The position numbers and the translations under genes were made by a program. The notes beneath the pieces are model-generated. The model saw nothing but the letters and a program-made list of their open reading frames with translations. It was not told the DNA's origin and did no database searches. A stretch of DNA of 64,000 nucleotides from Marisa cornuarietis (lineage: Eukaryota; Mollusca; Gastropoda; Architaenioglossa; Ampullariidae): the NCBI GenBank assembly GCA_004794655.1, contig SMMW01000016.1, forward strand, positions 1 through 64,000, in the 5' to 3' direction. Positions within the stretch are counted from its first letter, which is position 1. Every line of letters begins with the position of its first letter. This document shows positions 32,701 through 45,024 of this stretch, piece by piece.

Positions 32701-33960
32701 ATCTTTGAACATGTCGTAATATGGAACAGAGCAGTTAAAAACGCCAGCGTCTAACTCTTCTGGAGTTTCTAAATAGGGATGAAAAGAAAACAACATTTTG
32801 AACCCAGTTTTTACCCCCACAAAGTCTCAATAAAACATAAGGCGCAGTGAAGAGTTAAAAACTTGAGGCCTGACGTTTTCAGCTCCACATTTCTTCCAGA
32901 CTTCAGTGACACCTTCGATTTCACCTTTTGTGTCAACTTTGTTGAGTTTTAAATAATCATATAAACATTTCTGAGACGTCTCTGTGTCTATCCGTACAAA
33001 GCTAATCATTACCGTGTGTCCTAGTGGAGTAGTGATGGTCGTTGACCCGTTAAAATAATTCGGGTACTCCGTTGTCCCATCGTAGCCTGGTGACGTCACA
33101 TACCCCGATTTTGAGGATGTGTTCACGACAAGCAGATTTTGCCTCCAATTTTCAGCTGAGGTATTGAATCGAAATTTAATGTCTAGCGGACCATTTAGCA
33201 CATTCTCCACTAACCTGTTCTCGAATATAAAGCGTAATAAATTAGTCAAAGAATAGGCGATTGGCGGCAGAAGGCCGCTGACCCCGCACGAATATGTGAT
33301 TGAAGAATTTTTGTTGTAATCGAGAATTTGAAGTATGTCGTATGTTTTACACAATGGCTGTTCCCCACAATGATACCTGTCAAACTTGACAGTCATGAAC
33401 TTTCCCTCTGGCACCGCGATATTCCACGTGCACATTAGTAAACCTGTGCTTCTTTCTGCAACGATTACCTCCACCATCCCTTCAGCTGCAAATATTGTCT
33501 GTCGTTTTCAAATGATGGCAAGCCTCAATGTTTATGCGAAATGCGGCTGGACCTGTTTGCTCTATGTATGAACGGATGTTAGTTACAACTGACCCAGTGT
33601 TCGCCCATTAAGTTTGTGTCCTGTGGTTCCATAGGTTGCGAGTTCGTTAGCAGTCAAATGTGTGTCCGGGTATTTTGCGGTCAGTCTAGAAATCCTGTTA
33701 AGTGGAGGCTCGATAATCTTTTGCGTTGAAGAATAAATATGGTTTTCGACATTGTTTGAAGTAGCATTAAAAGCCTTACCATCTCCTGAAATTGAGACTT
33801 CCTGTTCGTTTAAAACTGTTGTCTGACCGACATCGGTACTGACATACATCTGTGTAATCAAAGACGTATTAGAAAACGTTAGCTGGCTGGAGCTCTCGTT
33901 TGTTTCGAGATCCTGATTTCCTTGAGTGAAAATTGCACAAAGAAGAAGTACGATGTACAT
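29741..33960 (-). pseudogene. Beta-1: receptor of the same family, broken by at least five lesions
   Basis: The start at 33960 encodes the usual signal peptide, and the last frame ends at 29741. Compared with beta-2 and alpha-1: a 4-bp deletion near 33609; a 2-bp deletion near 33500 that restores frame, but after a stop; a nonsense TGA at 32829-32827 where beta-2 has a Ser codon; a 1-bp insertion near 32415; and a net 53-bp deletion near 30195 that removes the end of TM5 and the third cytoplasmic loop. The recognisable parts are all domains of the family: CUBs, LDLa, lectin-like, four LDLa, LRR, and seven helices with LDRF and NPFLY. The C-terminal tail continues past the alpha stop position to TDYPEG. 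The TATA motif upstream is also altered. The number of independent lesions makes assembly error unlikely, so this is a real pseudogene. Confidence 0.92.
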
Positions 33961-35316
33961 TATTGTTATTTACACATGTGATCTTTGAGTTTATCGCTTT
34001 CAAAAGCTGCTCTCAACAAAACCCAATAGAAATAGCTCGCTTTCCTAAACAAATTTAGAGATCAGTTGCTATAGCATCTTTGCTCTTTTTCGTTTTGAGT
34101 CTCAATTTTACCTGTTTTTCACTGTACATTGTGATTAAAATACAGCATGAAAAACCGATGGGTGTCCCAAGTGATTCTACAGCACGTGCACAATGGACAT
34201 TGAAGACTGTCTATCTGTCCAATAGAAGGCGTCGTTCTGTTTTTGCTTTGCACAAGGATCGATTGGAATCTCTTTCCGTTGGGGGCTCTGTGTTTAAACT
34301 CGTCACTTCGCCTCAGTCTGTATCAATATATCTCACTTTCCAAAATTACAAATCTAATCCCTTTGTTTCCTCACGCATTTTTTAGTTCGCGTCTCCGTCC
34401 ACCTTGAATCCACACCTTATTTACATTTGTTTTAGCGATCTTGCTATGTTATGATAGGCGTGGAAGCGTGTAGGGGTTTAATTTACATTCCTTGCCCTTT
34501 TGATTTTATTGGCTCACTGCTTTTTTTTCATACGGTTTTGTAAAGAACACACTTTTAAAAGTAATGGCTTTTAATGAAGTTTATGAAGATGATATTTCAT
34601 TTATTCTTTTTTCCATCCTATTGTGTGTCTTTTTTCATCAATAGAAGCTTTTAGAATTAAAATGTTATGAAATATTAGCAGAATAATTCTTCAGCTTCAA
34701 TTTATTTCTTCAACACAGAATCTGCTTGTGCCATTTCCTAGATCTCTATCAGTTTAGGGATGTTTATATTCAGCTTTCGCACTAATATTCTTTGTCGTTT
34801 TAGGGAAAAATGTAGCTCTTTCAATAATTTAAGGACAACACGAGGAAATTTCAACTTGATCCTAAGCCAACAAGCAGTAAAACAGACAGACGGGACAGAA
34901 ATAGTTTCCTTCAAAGCAAGCAGACTATATATAACGATCGTATTTTACATATTTGAAAAGGTGTCTCTGCTTGCCGATAAGGTGGACAACTTAGGTATTT
35001 GACAACTGACTAAGGCGCCTGTTACCGGTTTTAGTACAGGGAGAAAACAACCATTCCTGACGTGGGTCATCATTGGTACGGTGAGATTCGAAAAGATTGT
35101 TTATAATGCAAAAACACCAAGATGTTACAGATTACTAGAAAGAAGAAGACTTGGTGGGTGGGTTGACAAGTTTTTACGTCAAAACGAGAAAGGGTTCACC
35201 AATGGTAATGGCGGGTGACCTTTACACACAAACAGAACAAAGATATATTTGTAGAAGTGCGTCAGACCCTCAGAAGGTCAGGAAAAATTACCAGAACAAA
35301 CTCTCTCCTCGATATA
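33961..35316. repeat. Beta-1 upstream block, copy B
   Basis: Nearly the same as 227-1586 and 60677-62035. It has small indels and an extra piece absent from copy A near 35500 (GTTGGTGGTTTCATAG) just beyond its end. No gene. Confidence 0.75.
34416..34423 (-). promoter_or_regulatory. Altered TATA motif of beta-1
   Basis: The minus strand reads TGTAAATAAGG where beta-0 and both alpha genes have TGTATATAAGG. The single change removes the canonical TATATAA. Confidence 0.55.
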
Positions 35317-35341
35317 ACACACACACACACACACACACACA
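35317..35341. repeat. (CA)n microsatellite, copy B
   Basis: About 25 bp, at the same site as 1587-1609. Confidence 0.95.
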
Positions 35342-35664
35342 ACGTCATTTGTGGAACAGCGACTTTAATTGGATCGTTTTCACAGTTTCGTTTTCACCGT
35401 CAAACAGTCAAGTCTCAGAAGCAGTTATACAGCTGGTGGCAACCTGGCTTGTCCAATATTTTGGAAAACTAAGTCAGTCTCAGGGTCTCACACTTACGTT
35501 GGTGGTTTCATAGTAAGGCAGCTCGTGCCAAGTATTGTCTCACATTTTATGGTTTAATGTTAAAGGTCCAGCGACAGCTCGCTTCGAATGCAAAATCGTC
35601 TTTTACTCGGTATCAGCACCAAACTACACAATGTCATGATAAACTTTCAATTGTTTACTTGCCT

Positions 35665-35687
35665 TCAATCAATCAATCAATCAATCC
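35665..35687 (-). repeat. Short (TTGA)n tail of RTE-like element, copy B
   Basis: About 5 to 6 units, against about 18 in copies A and C. Confidence 0.85.
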
Positions 35688-36426
35688 TCTTGTGCTAGTT
35701 GCACATAAGGCCTCAACCAAAGCCCGCCACCGCTCCAGGCGACCCCATGTCCAGCCCTTTCCTTTCATCTCCCTTTCCACTGTTCTACTCCAGGTTTCCT
35801 TTGGGCGACCTCGTTTTCTTCGGCCGTCTGGAGTCCATCGTAGGGAGATTCTGGAGAGGTCTGCTGTCTGCTGGCGGAGCACATGTCCAATCCATAGCCA
35901 ATGCCTTCGTTGAACCTGCGTGGTGATGGACTCGGTTTGAGTTCTTTGGTGGAGTTCTTCTTTGGTGATGGTGTTTAGCCAAAAGACGTTAAGTATGCGC
36001 CTGAGGCATCTTTTTTGGAAGACGTCAAGCCTGTTACCGATGTTTTTGGTCATCTTCCATGATTCTGATCTATAAAGGAGGGTGCTGATCACATTTGACT
36101 TGAAGATTCTCAGCTTGGACTTCTGACTGATGTTTTTTGCCTGATGTCGATCGGCTGAAATCCGCTCCAGGCGACCCCATGTCCAGCCTTTTCCTTTCAT
36201 CCCGCTTTCCACTGGTCTGCTCCAGGTTTCCTTTGGGCGACCTCGTTTTCTTCGGCCGTCTGGAGTCCATCGTAGGGAGATTCTTGAGAGGGCTGCTGTC
36301 TGCTGGCGGAACACATGTCCAATCCATCGCCAACGCCTTCATTGAACCTGCGTGGTGATGGACTCGGTTTCATTTCTTCGGTGGAGTTCTTCTTTTGTGA
36401 TGGTGTTTAGCCAAAAGACGTTAAGT

Positions 36427-36427
36427 G

Positions 36428-36492
<65 letters not shown>

Positions 36493-37022
36493 TCCATTTG
36501 TAATGCGCAGGTATCCATTCGGAAGAATGGTCATTGCGCAGCAAAAACAAAATAAATATAAAAAATAAGAAAAAAAAATAAAGTAAATAAATAGATAAAC
36601 ACCAGGAAAGTAAAAAATAAAGACACAAGTGTTTCTTGGTTGTTTAAGTTTAAGTCCGTCTTAAGTAAACAGATGGGTCTTCAGTCTTTTTCGAAACGTG
36701 GTTGGTGAGGTGATGGTGAACAATGACGATGGCAGAGCATTCCACAGTTTAGGTGCCGCGTTTTTGAAGGCCCTGGCTCCAGTGCGCTTCTTGTTTGTGT
36801 CTTCCACTGCAGGAAGACAGAAGCGTGACTGGGAGCCGGAGCGCAGACCACGTGACGGCCGGTAAGGAGGGACTACCTCTTGTAAATATTCAGGAGCAGT
36901 TTTAAACATGCAGGACTGTGCAATCAAAAGCACTTTGTGATCAATGCGCTTTTTCACTGGGAGCCAGTGAAGGCTCTGTAGGATAGGCGTGATGTGCTCA
37001 GTGGACGACTTTGCACGGGTGA
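36427..37022 (-). mobile_element. Nested 3' end of a second LINE family
   Basis: It interrupts the RTE-like element between TTAAGT and ATGCGCCTGAGG, where copies A and C are continuous. The minus strand encodes LHWLPVKKRIDHKVLL, APEYLQEVVPPYRP and ALPSSLF, a C-terminal block typical of CR1/L2/Rex-like LINEs. A trinucleotide tail follows (36428-36492). The fusion reads through in one frame with the host RT, which can mislead gene prediction. Confidence 0.75.
36428..36492. repeat. (ATG)n microsatellite tail
   Basis: About 21 units of GAT/ATG, at the 3' end of the nested LINE fragment on its coding strand. Confidence 0.95.
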
Positions 37023-39668
37023 CAAGTATGCGCCTGAGGCATCTGTTTTGGAAGACGTCAAGCCTGTTACCGATGTTTTTGGTCATCTTCCATGATTCTG
37101 ATCTATAAAGGAGGGTGCTGATCACATTTGACTTGAAGATTCTCAGCTTGGACTTCTGACTGATGTTTTTTGCCTTCCATGTGCTCCTGAGTGAGACGAA
37201 GGCCTGGCTGGATTTCGCCAGTCGGGCTCGAATCTCCACCTGCGCATCCATGGTGTTAGACATCTTGGACCCAAGATAGGTAAAACTGTCAGCTTCCTCA
37301 GTCTCTTCTCTATCTAGTTTGATGTTTTCTTGGACTCTGGCGTTCACTTTCATACTTTTCGTTTTCTTTGCGCTGACCTTCAAGCCAAGGTTTCCAGCTG
37401 TTTCTGAGAAGGCATTTGTTTTCTCCTGCATGTCTTGGTGGCGGTGTGACAACAGGGCAATGTCATCAGCAAAGTCCAAGTCTTCCAGCGTTGTTGTTGC
37501 TGTCATAGTCATTGTCCATTTGATCCCTCTCCTCTCTCTGTCGGTGGAATTCTTCATGATCCAGTCCATGGACAAGATGAAGAAGAACAGCGACAGAATG
37601 CAGCCCTGCTTCACCCAAGTATTAACGATGAAGGGGGCTGTGAGCTCCATGACACAAACCACCTGAGATTTGAAATCGCTGTACAGCATTGCAAAGACCT
37701 GGACAAGTTTCACAGGGACTCCATAATGCCTCAGGATCTTCCATAAGGACTCGCGGTGGATGCTGTCAAAAGCCTTCTCCAGGCTGATGAAGTTGATGTA
37801 CAGCGGTGCGTTCCACTCGTTGCTCTGCTCCAGAATCTGACGCAGAATGAAAATGAGTTCAGAGCAGGATCGCTCAGCGCAGAATCCTGCTTGCTGAGGC
37901 CGGAGGTCTTTCTCAACGGTTGCAGTCAGTCTTTACAAAACAATCTTGCTGAAGACCTTGCAGTCTCCAAGATCTCCTTTCTTGGGTAACTTAAAGATGA
38001 GTCCTGTCTTCGGGGATCTGTCCTGATTCCCAAACTTGCCTGAAGATTTCAGTCAACATGGGAGCTGTCACATTCACATCGGCTTTCAACATCTCTGCTC
38101 TTATTCCATCTGCCCCTGGTGCTTTGCCGCATTTCATTGCCTTGATTGCTGCTGTCACTTCTTCCAGGCTTGGCGGGTCTGTGCAGATGTCAAGGTCTGT
38201 ATCTGCTGGCTGGATGTCTGCGAGCTGAGGGAGGGGGGGGGCTGGTCTGTTTAGAACTGAATCAAAATGTTCCCTCGTGCGCTGTAGTTTTTTGCCTCTC
38301 CCTGGACACCATTTCCGTTCATGTCTTTCACTGGCATTTCACTGTTTTTGAACCTGTTGTTTAGCTGTTTATTAATTTTATACAGTGTCTTCAGGTCATT
38401 TTTCCTGCTGCTTTTTCTGCTTCATCTGCCAGTTTCTCTATGTAGTCCCTTTTGTCGGTTTTGGTCATCCTCTTTACCTCGATTGAAGTCCTCTAAGGTC
38501 ATCTCTACCAAGACCCGTTTGGTGGCTGGATCTTTCAGTCTGCCGGAGTCCACTCTCTGCTGACGTGCCTGTTTTCCTCGCGATCGACGTAGCTTCAGAG
38601 AAACTGCGGCTATCACAAGAGTGTGGTCACTGGCAATGTCTGCTCGTCTGTAGGCTCTGACATCTTGAAGTGTGCTCCTCCATCTTCGGTTGATGATGAC
38701 ATGGTCTATCTTATTCTTTGTGATCCCGTCTGGTAATGTCCACGTTGCCTTGTGGATGCCTTTGTGTTTGAAGAGTGTGCCTCCAATCAGTAGATTATTT
38801 TGTCTTCTGCCTCGGAGTCTTCTGTTGGTGCATAGCAAACTAGCACTGTCAGCTTGGTGTACTTTGAATGGAATCTTGCTCTCAGAAGCCTGGGTCCATA
38901 AGGCTTCCATTCCAGCAGTGTCTTTTGTTGGTCGTCTGATCTTCCTGAGAATAGGATAGTATGTCCTGACGCTAGTCTCCTCTTTCCAGTGCCGGTCCTT
39001 CTGACCTCGCTGACTCCCAGGATGTCCAAGTTGTATTTGTCAAACTCCTTGACTAGTTGGGGCAACCTGCCAGTCTGATACAAGGTCTGGACGTTCCAGC
39101 ACCCCACCCTCAACTTCTGCTTCGGCTTAAGTAAACCCACCATCGGGGCGCCAGCTCCCTCTCGGGTTTGACTGTCGTCCGTGATAAGTCCAGTTCCCTG
39201 GTGTGTTTCATTACCTTCGCCATCCGTAACGAGTGCTCTAATTTGGTTTCTGTAACGTGTATTTTTTATATGGCTGGGTTGTTAGCCCTACCACAACCTA
39301 ATTTACCTCTAGGTGAGGTGTCCACCTTAGTCGCCTCTTACGACATGCCTGGCTGGACAGCAGGGAACCTCTTCTTACAATACTCGCTAGGCAAGCACAC
39401 CCCGGGGTCCCACGGGCGGTTTACTTGTCTTACGAAGACGAATTAGTATATGATTGTCACTAGAAGTGTGTTTAATGCTCTAAACAAAAGCTGAATCGCT
39501 ACTTTTCTACGCGTGGAGAGGCCGCCTTGCAAAAACGAGACAGTTCGCGACCTCTTTACTGGAACTACTTCTTGTGACTTCATCCTCAGGAGGATTTTAG
39601 TGTTTACCTCCAAGCTGCTTTCGGCCTTGTGCACCTCGCGTTCTCTGTCATCGCTTACTTACAACAAT

Positions 39669-40394
39669 ATGGCTCAGCCATACGAAGACGAGCCCTGAGC
39701 CTCCAACTACGATGTAGGAATAACGGGGTCAGAATCTAGCGATGAAGACGATTGTCTATCGCAAAAAGGAAACAGAGACGACCGACGATACTCCACCAGT
39801 GACAGAAAGGGAAAGGTAAACAAAAGGGCAGATACAAAAAATAATTTGGTGTTTACATCTGTATCTGCAACTTTCCTTTTTTTAACTCATGCTCTTGAAA
39901 ACTGTTCAAAATTCTTTTCCTCGGTCTCAAAAGAGTTATTTCATTCTGCTATATCCAACAGCCCATGTTATGCAGTGTGTGCATGTGACTAGTGGTGGAG
40001 AAAATTAATGTTTCGTGTGCTATAGATGATTAATTTTGCAAGCCAAAACTAAAGAAAAAAAAGTTTTCAGATAGTGGGAAGATCACATTAAAAGCTAACA
40101 AGATTTGAAACCCAAACAAGAACACTTATATAACAAATGCATTTTTATTTTCAGAAATGCATTTTGGCTGACAAAGGCGCAGAAACAAATATGTCAGTAT
40201 TACTGTCTCTTCACTTTTTATTTACTCGTCAGATCTAATCCCCTCTGTAAGTGTTGGAAATGTAAAGGATGGCCAGAGCGGAAGGACTGTGAAAAAATAT
40301 GCTGCCAATCGTACGATATCCTTGGTGGCGATATAGAAGTTCCACATAAATGCATTACCAGCCATGAGGGGATGTTTAAGAACTGCTTGTCAAG
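39669..40394 (+). pseudogene. Relic of a P2X7-C-terminus-like gene, copy B
   Basis: It has the same two pieces as 5082-5819: 39669-39815 with the same in-frame TGA (39696-39698), and the Cys-rich piece 40233-40394 (CKCWKCKGW, KICCQSYD, KCITSHEG, NCLSR). Splice-like borders are conserved. Few differences separate the two copies. Confidence 0.5.
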
Positions 40395-40584
40395 GTATGC
40401 ACTTAACTCATCATAATGACCTTCAGTAATTGATACAGTTGTCAGTTACTATACAGTAAATTCTTATTTTTAATGGGAATAAAAGGACCATTGAAACTAC
40501 TATATTTTAACATATAATTATTAATTTTTTTTAAATGCGCAATACAAACATGCTGAGCACAAATATTATCAACATTTGACATAC

Positions 40585-40960
40585 CTCTCGTTTTTGCTTC
40601 TTAGCAGATCAGACGCTGCTTCCTGTCTTTCTCTTTTTTGTCTTCAGTATGGCTAAACAGGGTTGAGACAGTGTGCGATTCTAGCCCTTGGGGATAAATA
40701 AAGTATTGTGGGAGAGCAGGAAACCCATTCTCCTTGCAAAGCCGATACTGCATCGTGATGAACTCGTCTGTGAAGTGTTTTGAGCAGACGACATCGTGCT
40801 CGCAAGGCATCCACAGCTTGCCCGTCCCATGAACTTTTCTATTGATGTTGAGTGCCCACTGCAGGCGAAGCTCTTTATTTTTCGAGAACTAGTGGGGACT
40901 GTAAGGAGAGCCTTTGACACCAAACTCCCGACAATCGCTAGCAGCACATTTCCGTGGCAT
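40585..40960 (-). pseudogene. THAP-domain exon relic, copy B
   Basis: A copy of 6010-6383 with the same internal TAG (40889-40891), the VVCSKHFTDEF motif and the donor AGG|TATGT-type border. One zinc-ligand pair is MP.KCAASDC, just before the stop. Confidence 0.6.
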
Positions 40961-41257
40961 TTTGTTCAAAAGGCTTTTATTACAAAGATGGACAGCGATT
41001 GTAATCACAAGCGAGACATTGTTTTCCTTGAATTTTCATCAATCACTGCGCATGCGCGCGAGATTTATCGAGAGGCCAGGTAGCAGACAAACGCTTTCAT
41101 GCGAAACGGCTTGCATTTTACTTTTATACAAGCATATTTAGTTGAAAGTTTTAAAAATTTTAATAAAAACTATGACAGGAGAGTGTATACTTTCAAAGGC
41201 ATAGCGGTATTTCAGTATTTAAGGTAGTTTGTAAACCGTATTCCTGGACCTTTAAAC

Positions 41258-41475
41258 TGGGCACTTGCTAGTGCAGTGGTTAAAACACTCCCTTGTCACC
41301 ACTGCAGTGAGAGGGGTTCAGATCTCAAGACATTCTCAGTATGTGACACCTGTTCGCAGGGCTGGGTGTCGAGGGTTTTCTCCAGGTATTCTCTTTACAA
41401 TCCCCCCTCCCATCCTCCCCTCCAATGGTGCGAAGTCACCTCAAGGTGAAAGCTCTTTCGTACTAAATAAACCAT
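41258..41475 (+). mobile_element. tRNA-type SINE, copy B
   Basis: The same insertion as 6683-6900, duplicated with the segment. Box-A-like TGGTTAAAACACT and box-B-like GGTTCAGATCTC are retained. Confidence 0.65.
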
Positions 41476-41479
41476 ACGA

Positions 41480-43064
41480 ACCTGGCATGTAAAGGAAGCA
41501 GCCATAATGGCCATTCCATTTATCTCTGTAGATCTGTCTTGTTTTCTGAACATGAGCTTTTCTGATAGACGTTGTGGCGGAACGCACACACAGATAGGTC
41601 ACAAACAAAAAACACTCTAACACTGCGTCCCACACGTGTCTTTTCTCGCAACAAATCACTAAGACCTGCACGTATGTTTAAAATTCTCAATAGTGGGGAT
41701 CTTTTGTTTATCTTTAGAGGGGAGCAGCAAAATTCACAAATCTCCAATAAGTTCACCAGTTCTCAAATAATCAAATATATCGACTACTCCATGCGAGATA
41801 AACCCCCTCAATCACATTGGTTACTCTAATCAATGCATCTCTACCAACAAGCAATCACAAATAATCATATCAACGACATGTAACAATGTATTTCTACCAA
41901 CAACCAATCACAAATATCATATCAGTGACATGTAACTCTCCATCCTCCAATCATGCGGCTTCATAAAACAATTCTTCTCTAAGTCCAATTCTCTTCAAAT
42001 TTCCAAACCACACAGTTTCTTATAAGGGAACCATAACGGGTAATACTTATGTCCCTATAAGATATTCCACTTTAACCAAAATGACCAAAAGTGCACTTAC
42101 TTTCATAGTCCGGGTCAGAACACTCTCACGCACATATATACACCTTCCTAGATTAATCTCCCTTTAATCTAGTCTGCGAATTTGCAGACTTACTGTATAA
42201 CTCCAATATTTTGAATAGCAGGTGTAGACGAGGTGCACACAGACCTCTGACGACTATATATTCAGATTCTCCTGAAGAGTGGGTGTTGACTATGCAGGCA
42301 TATTGACTGTAAAAAATATGTCCTCCACTCGTCTTCTCTAGCTCCAACTTCCTTGACTAGGCAAGGAATTATACTGATTCCCCTGTCACTTTCACACAGA
42401 AAGTTACTATCATATCTTTCTCCTTCGACGATGGGTTTGGGAATGATCAGACTGAGTTCACTCCATCTACAGGGGCTACAGTGACTATTTTGCTCAGTCA
42501 TGCACTCTTTCATAAATCATACAATCATGCATTCCCAAGCGTACTTTAAAGGGTGACTATCCCTGATTCTTAAAATAAATAAGGGAGCTAACTCCCATTT
42601 CTAACATTCCTCCCTGGCACGGGTCGATCCGTGACAACGTATGATATACAGTGCAAAAACATGGTTTATTTCGATCACCGTTGACTACTTTATTGTGTCA
42701 ACAAATGATTTATTTGAAACCGTTATCATTGATTTTTCTTCCTATGCACGGGAAGTGTCTTTTTTCACAGTCCGCACTCGCAATAGTAGATCCTCTCCAA
42801 TTAAACCGCTCGATCCTTTCAATTTATTCCTATCCTAAACATGCTTTGTTCGTAAATGTGCCCAGATGGTTCAGTCTTAGCATTAAGTCGACCCACAAGT
42901 CTAAATATATTTTGTCACACAGTCTTATAGTTGTTTCGTAGTCTGCTTCTCCTACCTATTTTACAATATATTGAACCGCTAAGTTCTGCTGAAGAGTCGA
43001 GATCCTCCAGTTTTCTTTACGTTTTCTGAAGGCTGGGGTGAATCTGCTATTTAACCATTACATT
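41480..43064. other. Non-coding spacer, copy B
   Basis: It aligns with 6920-8534. It carries a single unit where copy A has two (7610-7723), and a 13-bp addition near 41550 (ACATGAGCTTTTC). No gene. Confidence 0.6.
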
Positions 43065-43470
43065 AGACGGTGATGTTAACCAGCCAGACAACTATAGATA
43101 TATATCTCTTACATGCTTACTAAAATAGTAAACCAATCGACTGAGCAGCATAATATTCTTGGTGAAGACCAAGTAGGACTTAGAGGGTGGAGTGTAATTA
43201 CAACATAACAGATCACCTATTTTTTATGGAACTTACTGAGAAGCAGCCAGTTAAGGACAAACAACTCTATGAAGCCTTTATTGCTTTTCAAACAGCATTC
43301 GATTCGTAACAAAAGAAAAACATTGTACTGAGTAGCAGTAAAATTTGTATCCATCATACAGCAAAAATGTGTATGAAGATATTAAAGCCAATGTACAGGT
43401 TGGTGGAATCTGAGTCAATGTTTAAACTTTCCAATGATCTAAGGCAAGATGGTGTAATGAGTTGTAGTAG
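43065..43470 (+). mobile_element. Old reverse-transcriptase relic, copy B site 1
   Basis: Counterpart of 8535-8935. It retains an extra 26 bp (ATCCATCATACAGCAAAAATG) lost in copy A near 8820, matching the longer relic at 53420-53450. Confidence 0.6.
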
Positions 43471-44688
43471 GTCTTATATTGTTGTGTGTACGAGTGGTCT
43501 TTGTGTGCGCCATTAAGACAACGTGATTCGTAAGAAAAAAAGGCGACATGGAGAGGAAGTTGAACATGTCTGCGAGGAGCCTGAAAAAAGACGGGCGAAA
43601 ACTACCCGTGATCGAACACAAGCACTTTGTAAACAGTATTACATTATTAGTACCTTTCTGTTGTCTCCAACTTTCCGCCCGTGCACATCTCTCAAGATGC
43701 TGCCACTTCAGTCATATTGTTTTCAGCCGCGTGTAATACAGAAAAAGAAACAGTTTAAGGTACTGTTAATTTGAAGTGGCCACCGTTAAGCAAAGAAAAA
43801 CGACGGGGATTAAATTCATAAATTTGAAGAGACTAACTTCATTCTAGGGGCGGGTCATCATCAGTCCTGTTAGAGGTTTGAATAGATTGTATACTGAAAG
43901 AACACCAAAGTGTTACGATGACTAGAAAGAAGACGACTTGGTGGGTGGGTTGACAGGATTTTGCGTTCAAGTGAAGAATGATAGAGGACACAAACAGGAC
44001 AGACAATGAGATACAGTTATAGAACGGCGACAGATTCCCACAGACAGGCAGGAGAAGAAAAACAATACACACACAGCTGTGGAACAGTGACATTCACAAT
44101 AATGTTAAAAAGCAAACACAGTTAGGACACACAAAGGTAATTGTACAACAGCAACTTTAATTGAATCGTTTTCATAGTTTCTCTTTTACATTCAACCAGT
44201 CAAGTCCTTATGGCCTCAGAAGCAACTATACAGCTGACAGTTACATGTTTTTTCTATTGTTTGTTTGTCCAAGATACTTGAGAGTTAAAGCAGTCGCACT
44301 GTCTTACACTCATGTTGGTGGAGTAATGGGGAAGTAGTTCGCGCCAGCAATTGTCAAACATTTATTTGTGGAGGGTGCAGTAACTGGCCATACTAGCCAT
44401 GCCATTTATCTCTGTAGGTCTGTGTAGTGTTTCCAGAAGAACATTGGCTTTCAGCTAGGCACACGACAGAGATCACAAAAATGGTTTAATTCAGTTCCAG
44501 CGCCGTTCATTTTTACAAAGCACCAGCATAAGCACTACACCGCGCGATCACAAAGAAACTAATTAATTTCTCAGCATTATGGCAGCCGTAATACTATCGT
44601 AGGTCCATAAGTGTCCCATTTTATCATTTTTTCCACGACAACGAATAAATTTTTAAAAACCATTTTCATGGATTTTTCTTTCTTTATT
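43471..44688. other. Non-coding spacer, copy B
   Basis: It aligns with copy A except for a deletion of about 1.2 kb at about 43610 and absence of the LINE at about 44200. No gene. Confidence 0.6.
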
Positions 44689-45024
44689 GACTTGAGCATT
44701 ACTCCTCACACAGTCCATCGATGCTAGTCCTTCTTACCCTCCCCCCATCCGCTCTTGCTACTTTTCTACCCATCTTTCTCTGTAGAATCACTATTTGCTC
44801 TGTTCCTGTTACTTGGTGCCTATTTGTTTTTTCTATCTTTGTTTTCTGTTTGTCGTTAGTACTGTCGTTTATTCTTCCGTAAATCGTGTTCTATCCATTT
44901 AGTCCACGTCTCTTCCCCGTTTTAAGCGCTAAGAGCATGCTCTCTGTGAGTGTGAATATGCGCTATACAAATCTTCATTTATTATTATTATTAATATTAT
45001 TATGATTATTATTATTATTTCCTC
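44689..45024 (+). mobile_element. CR1/L2-like LINE 3' end with (ATT)n tail
   Basis: An extra 335 bp relative to copy A (17060). It ends TGTGAATATGCGCTATACAAAT then TTATTATTATT, the sequence style seen at 3' ends of CR1/L2-group LINEs and their SINE partners. No ORF remains. Confidence 0.6.

Larger units (their letters stand above)
35688..39440 (-). mobile_element. RTE-like retrotransposon, copy B, with internal duplication and nested insertion
   Basis: The same element as 1976-4860. Its 3' part occurs twice in tandem (35700-36130 and 36140-36425, each with RGRPKETWSR), and a foreign LINE piece sits at 36427-37022. The RT core is better kept than in copy A: one frame (37713-36661) runs from KLVQVFAMLY through DFADDIALL (catalytic FADD), KVSAKKTKSM and YLGSKMSN. 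The endonuclease start at 39143 keeps KQKLRVGCWNVQTLYQTG. About 180 bp between RT and endonuclease (near 38480) are missing relative to copy A. It is dead. Confidence 0.85.
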
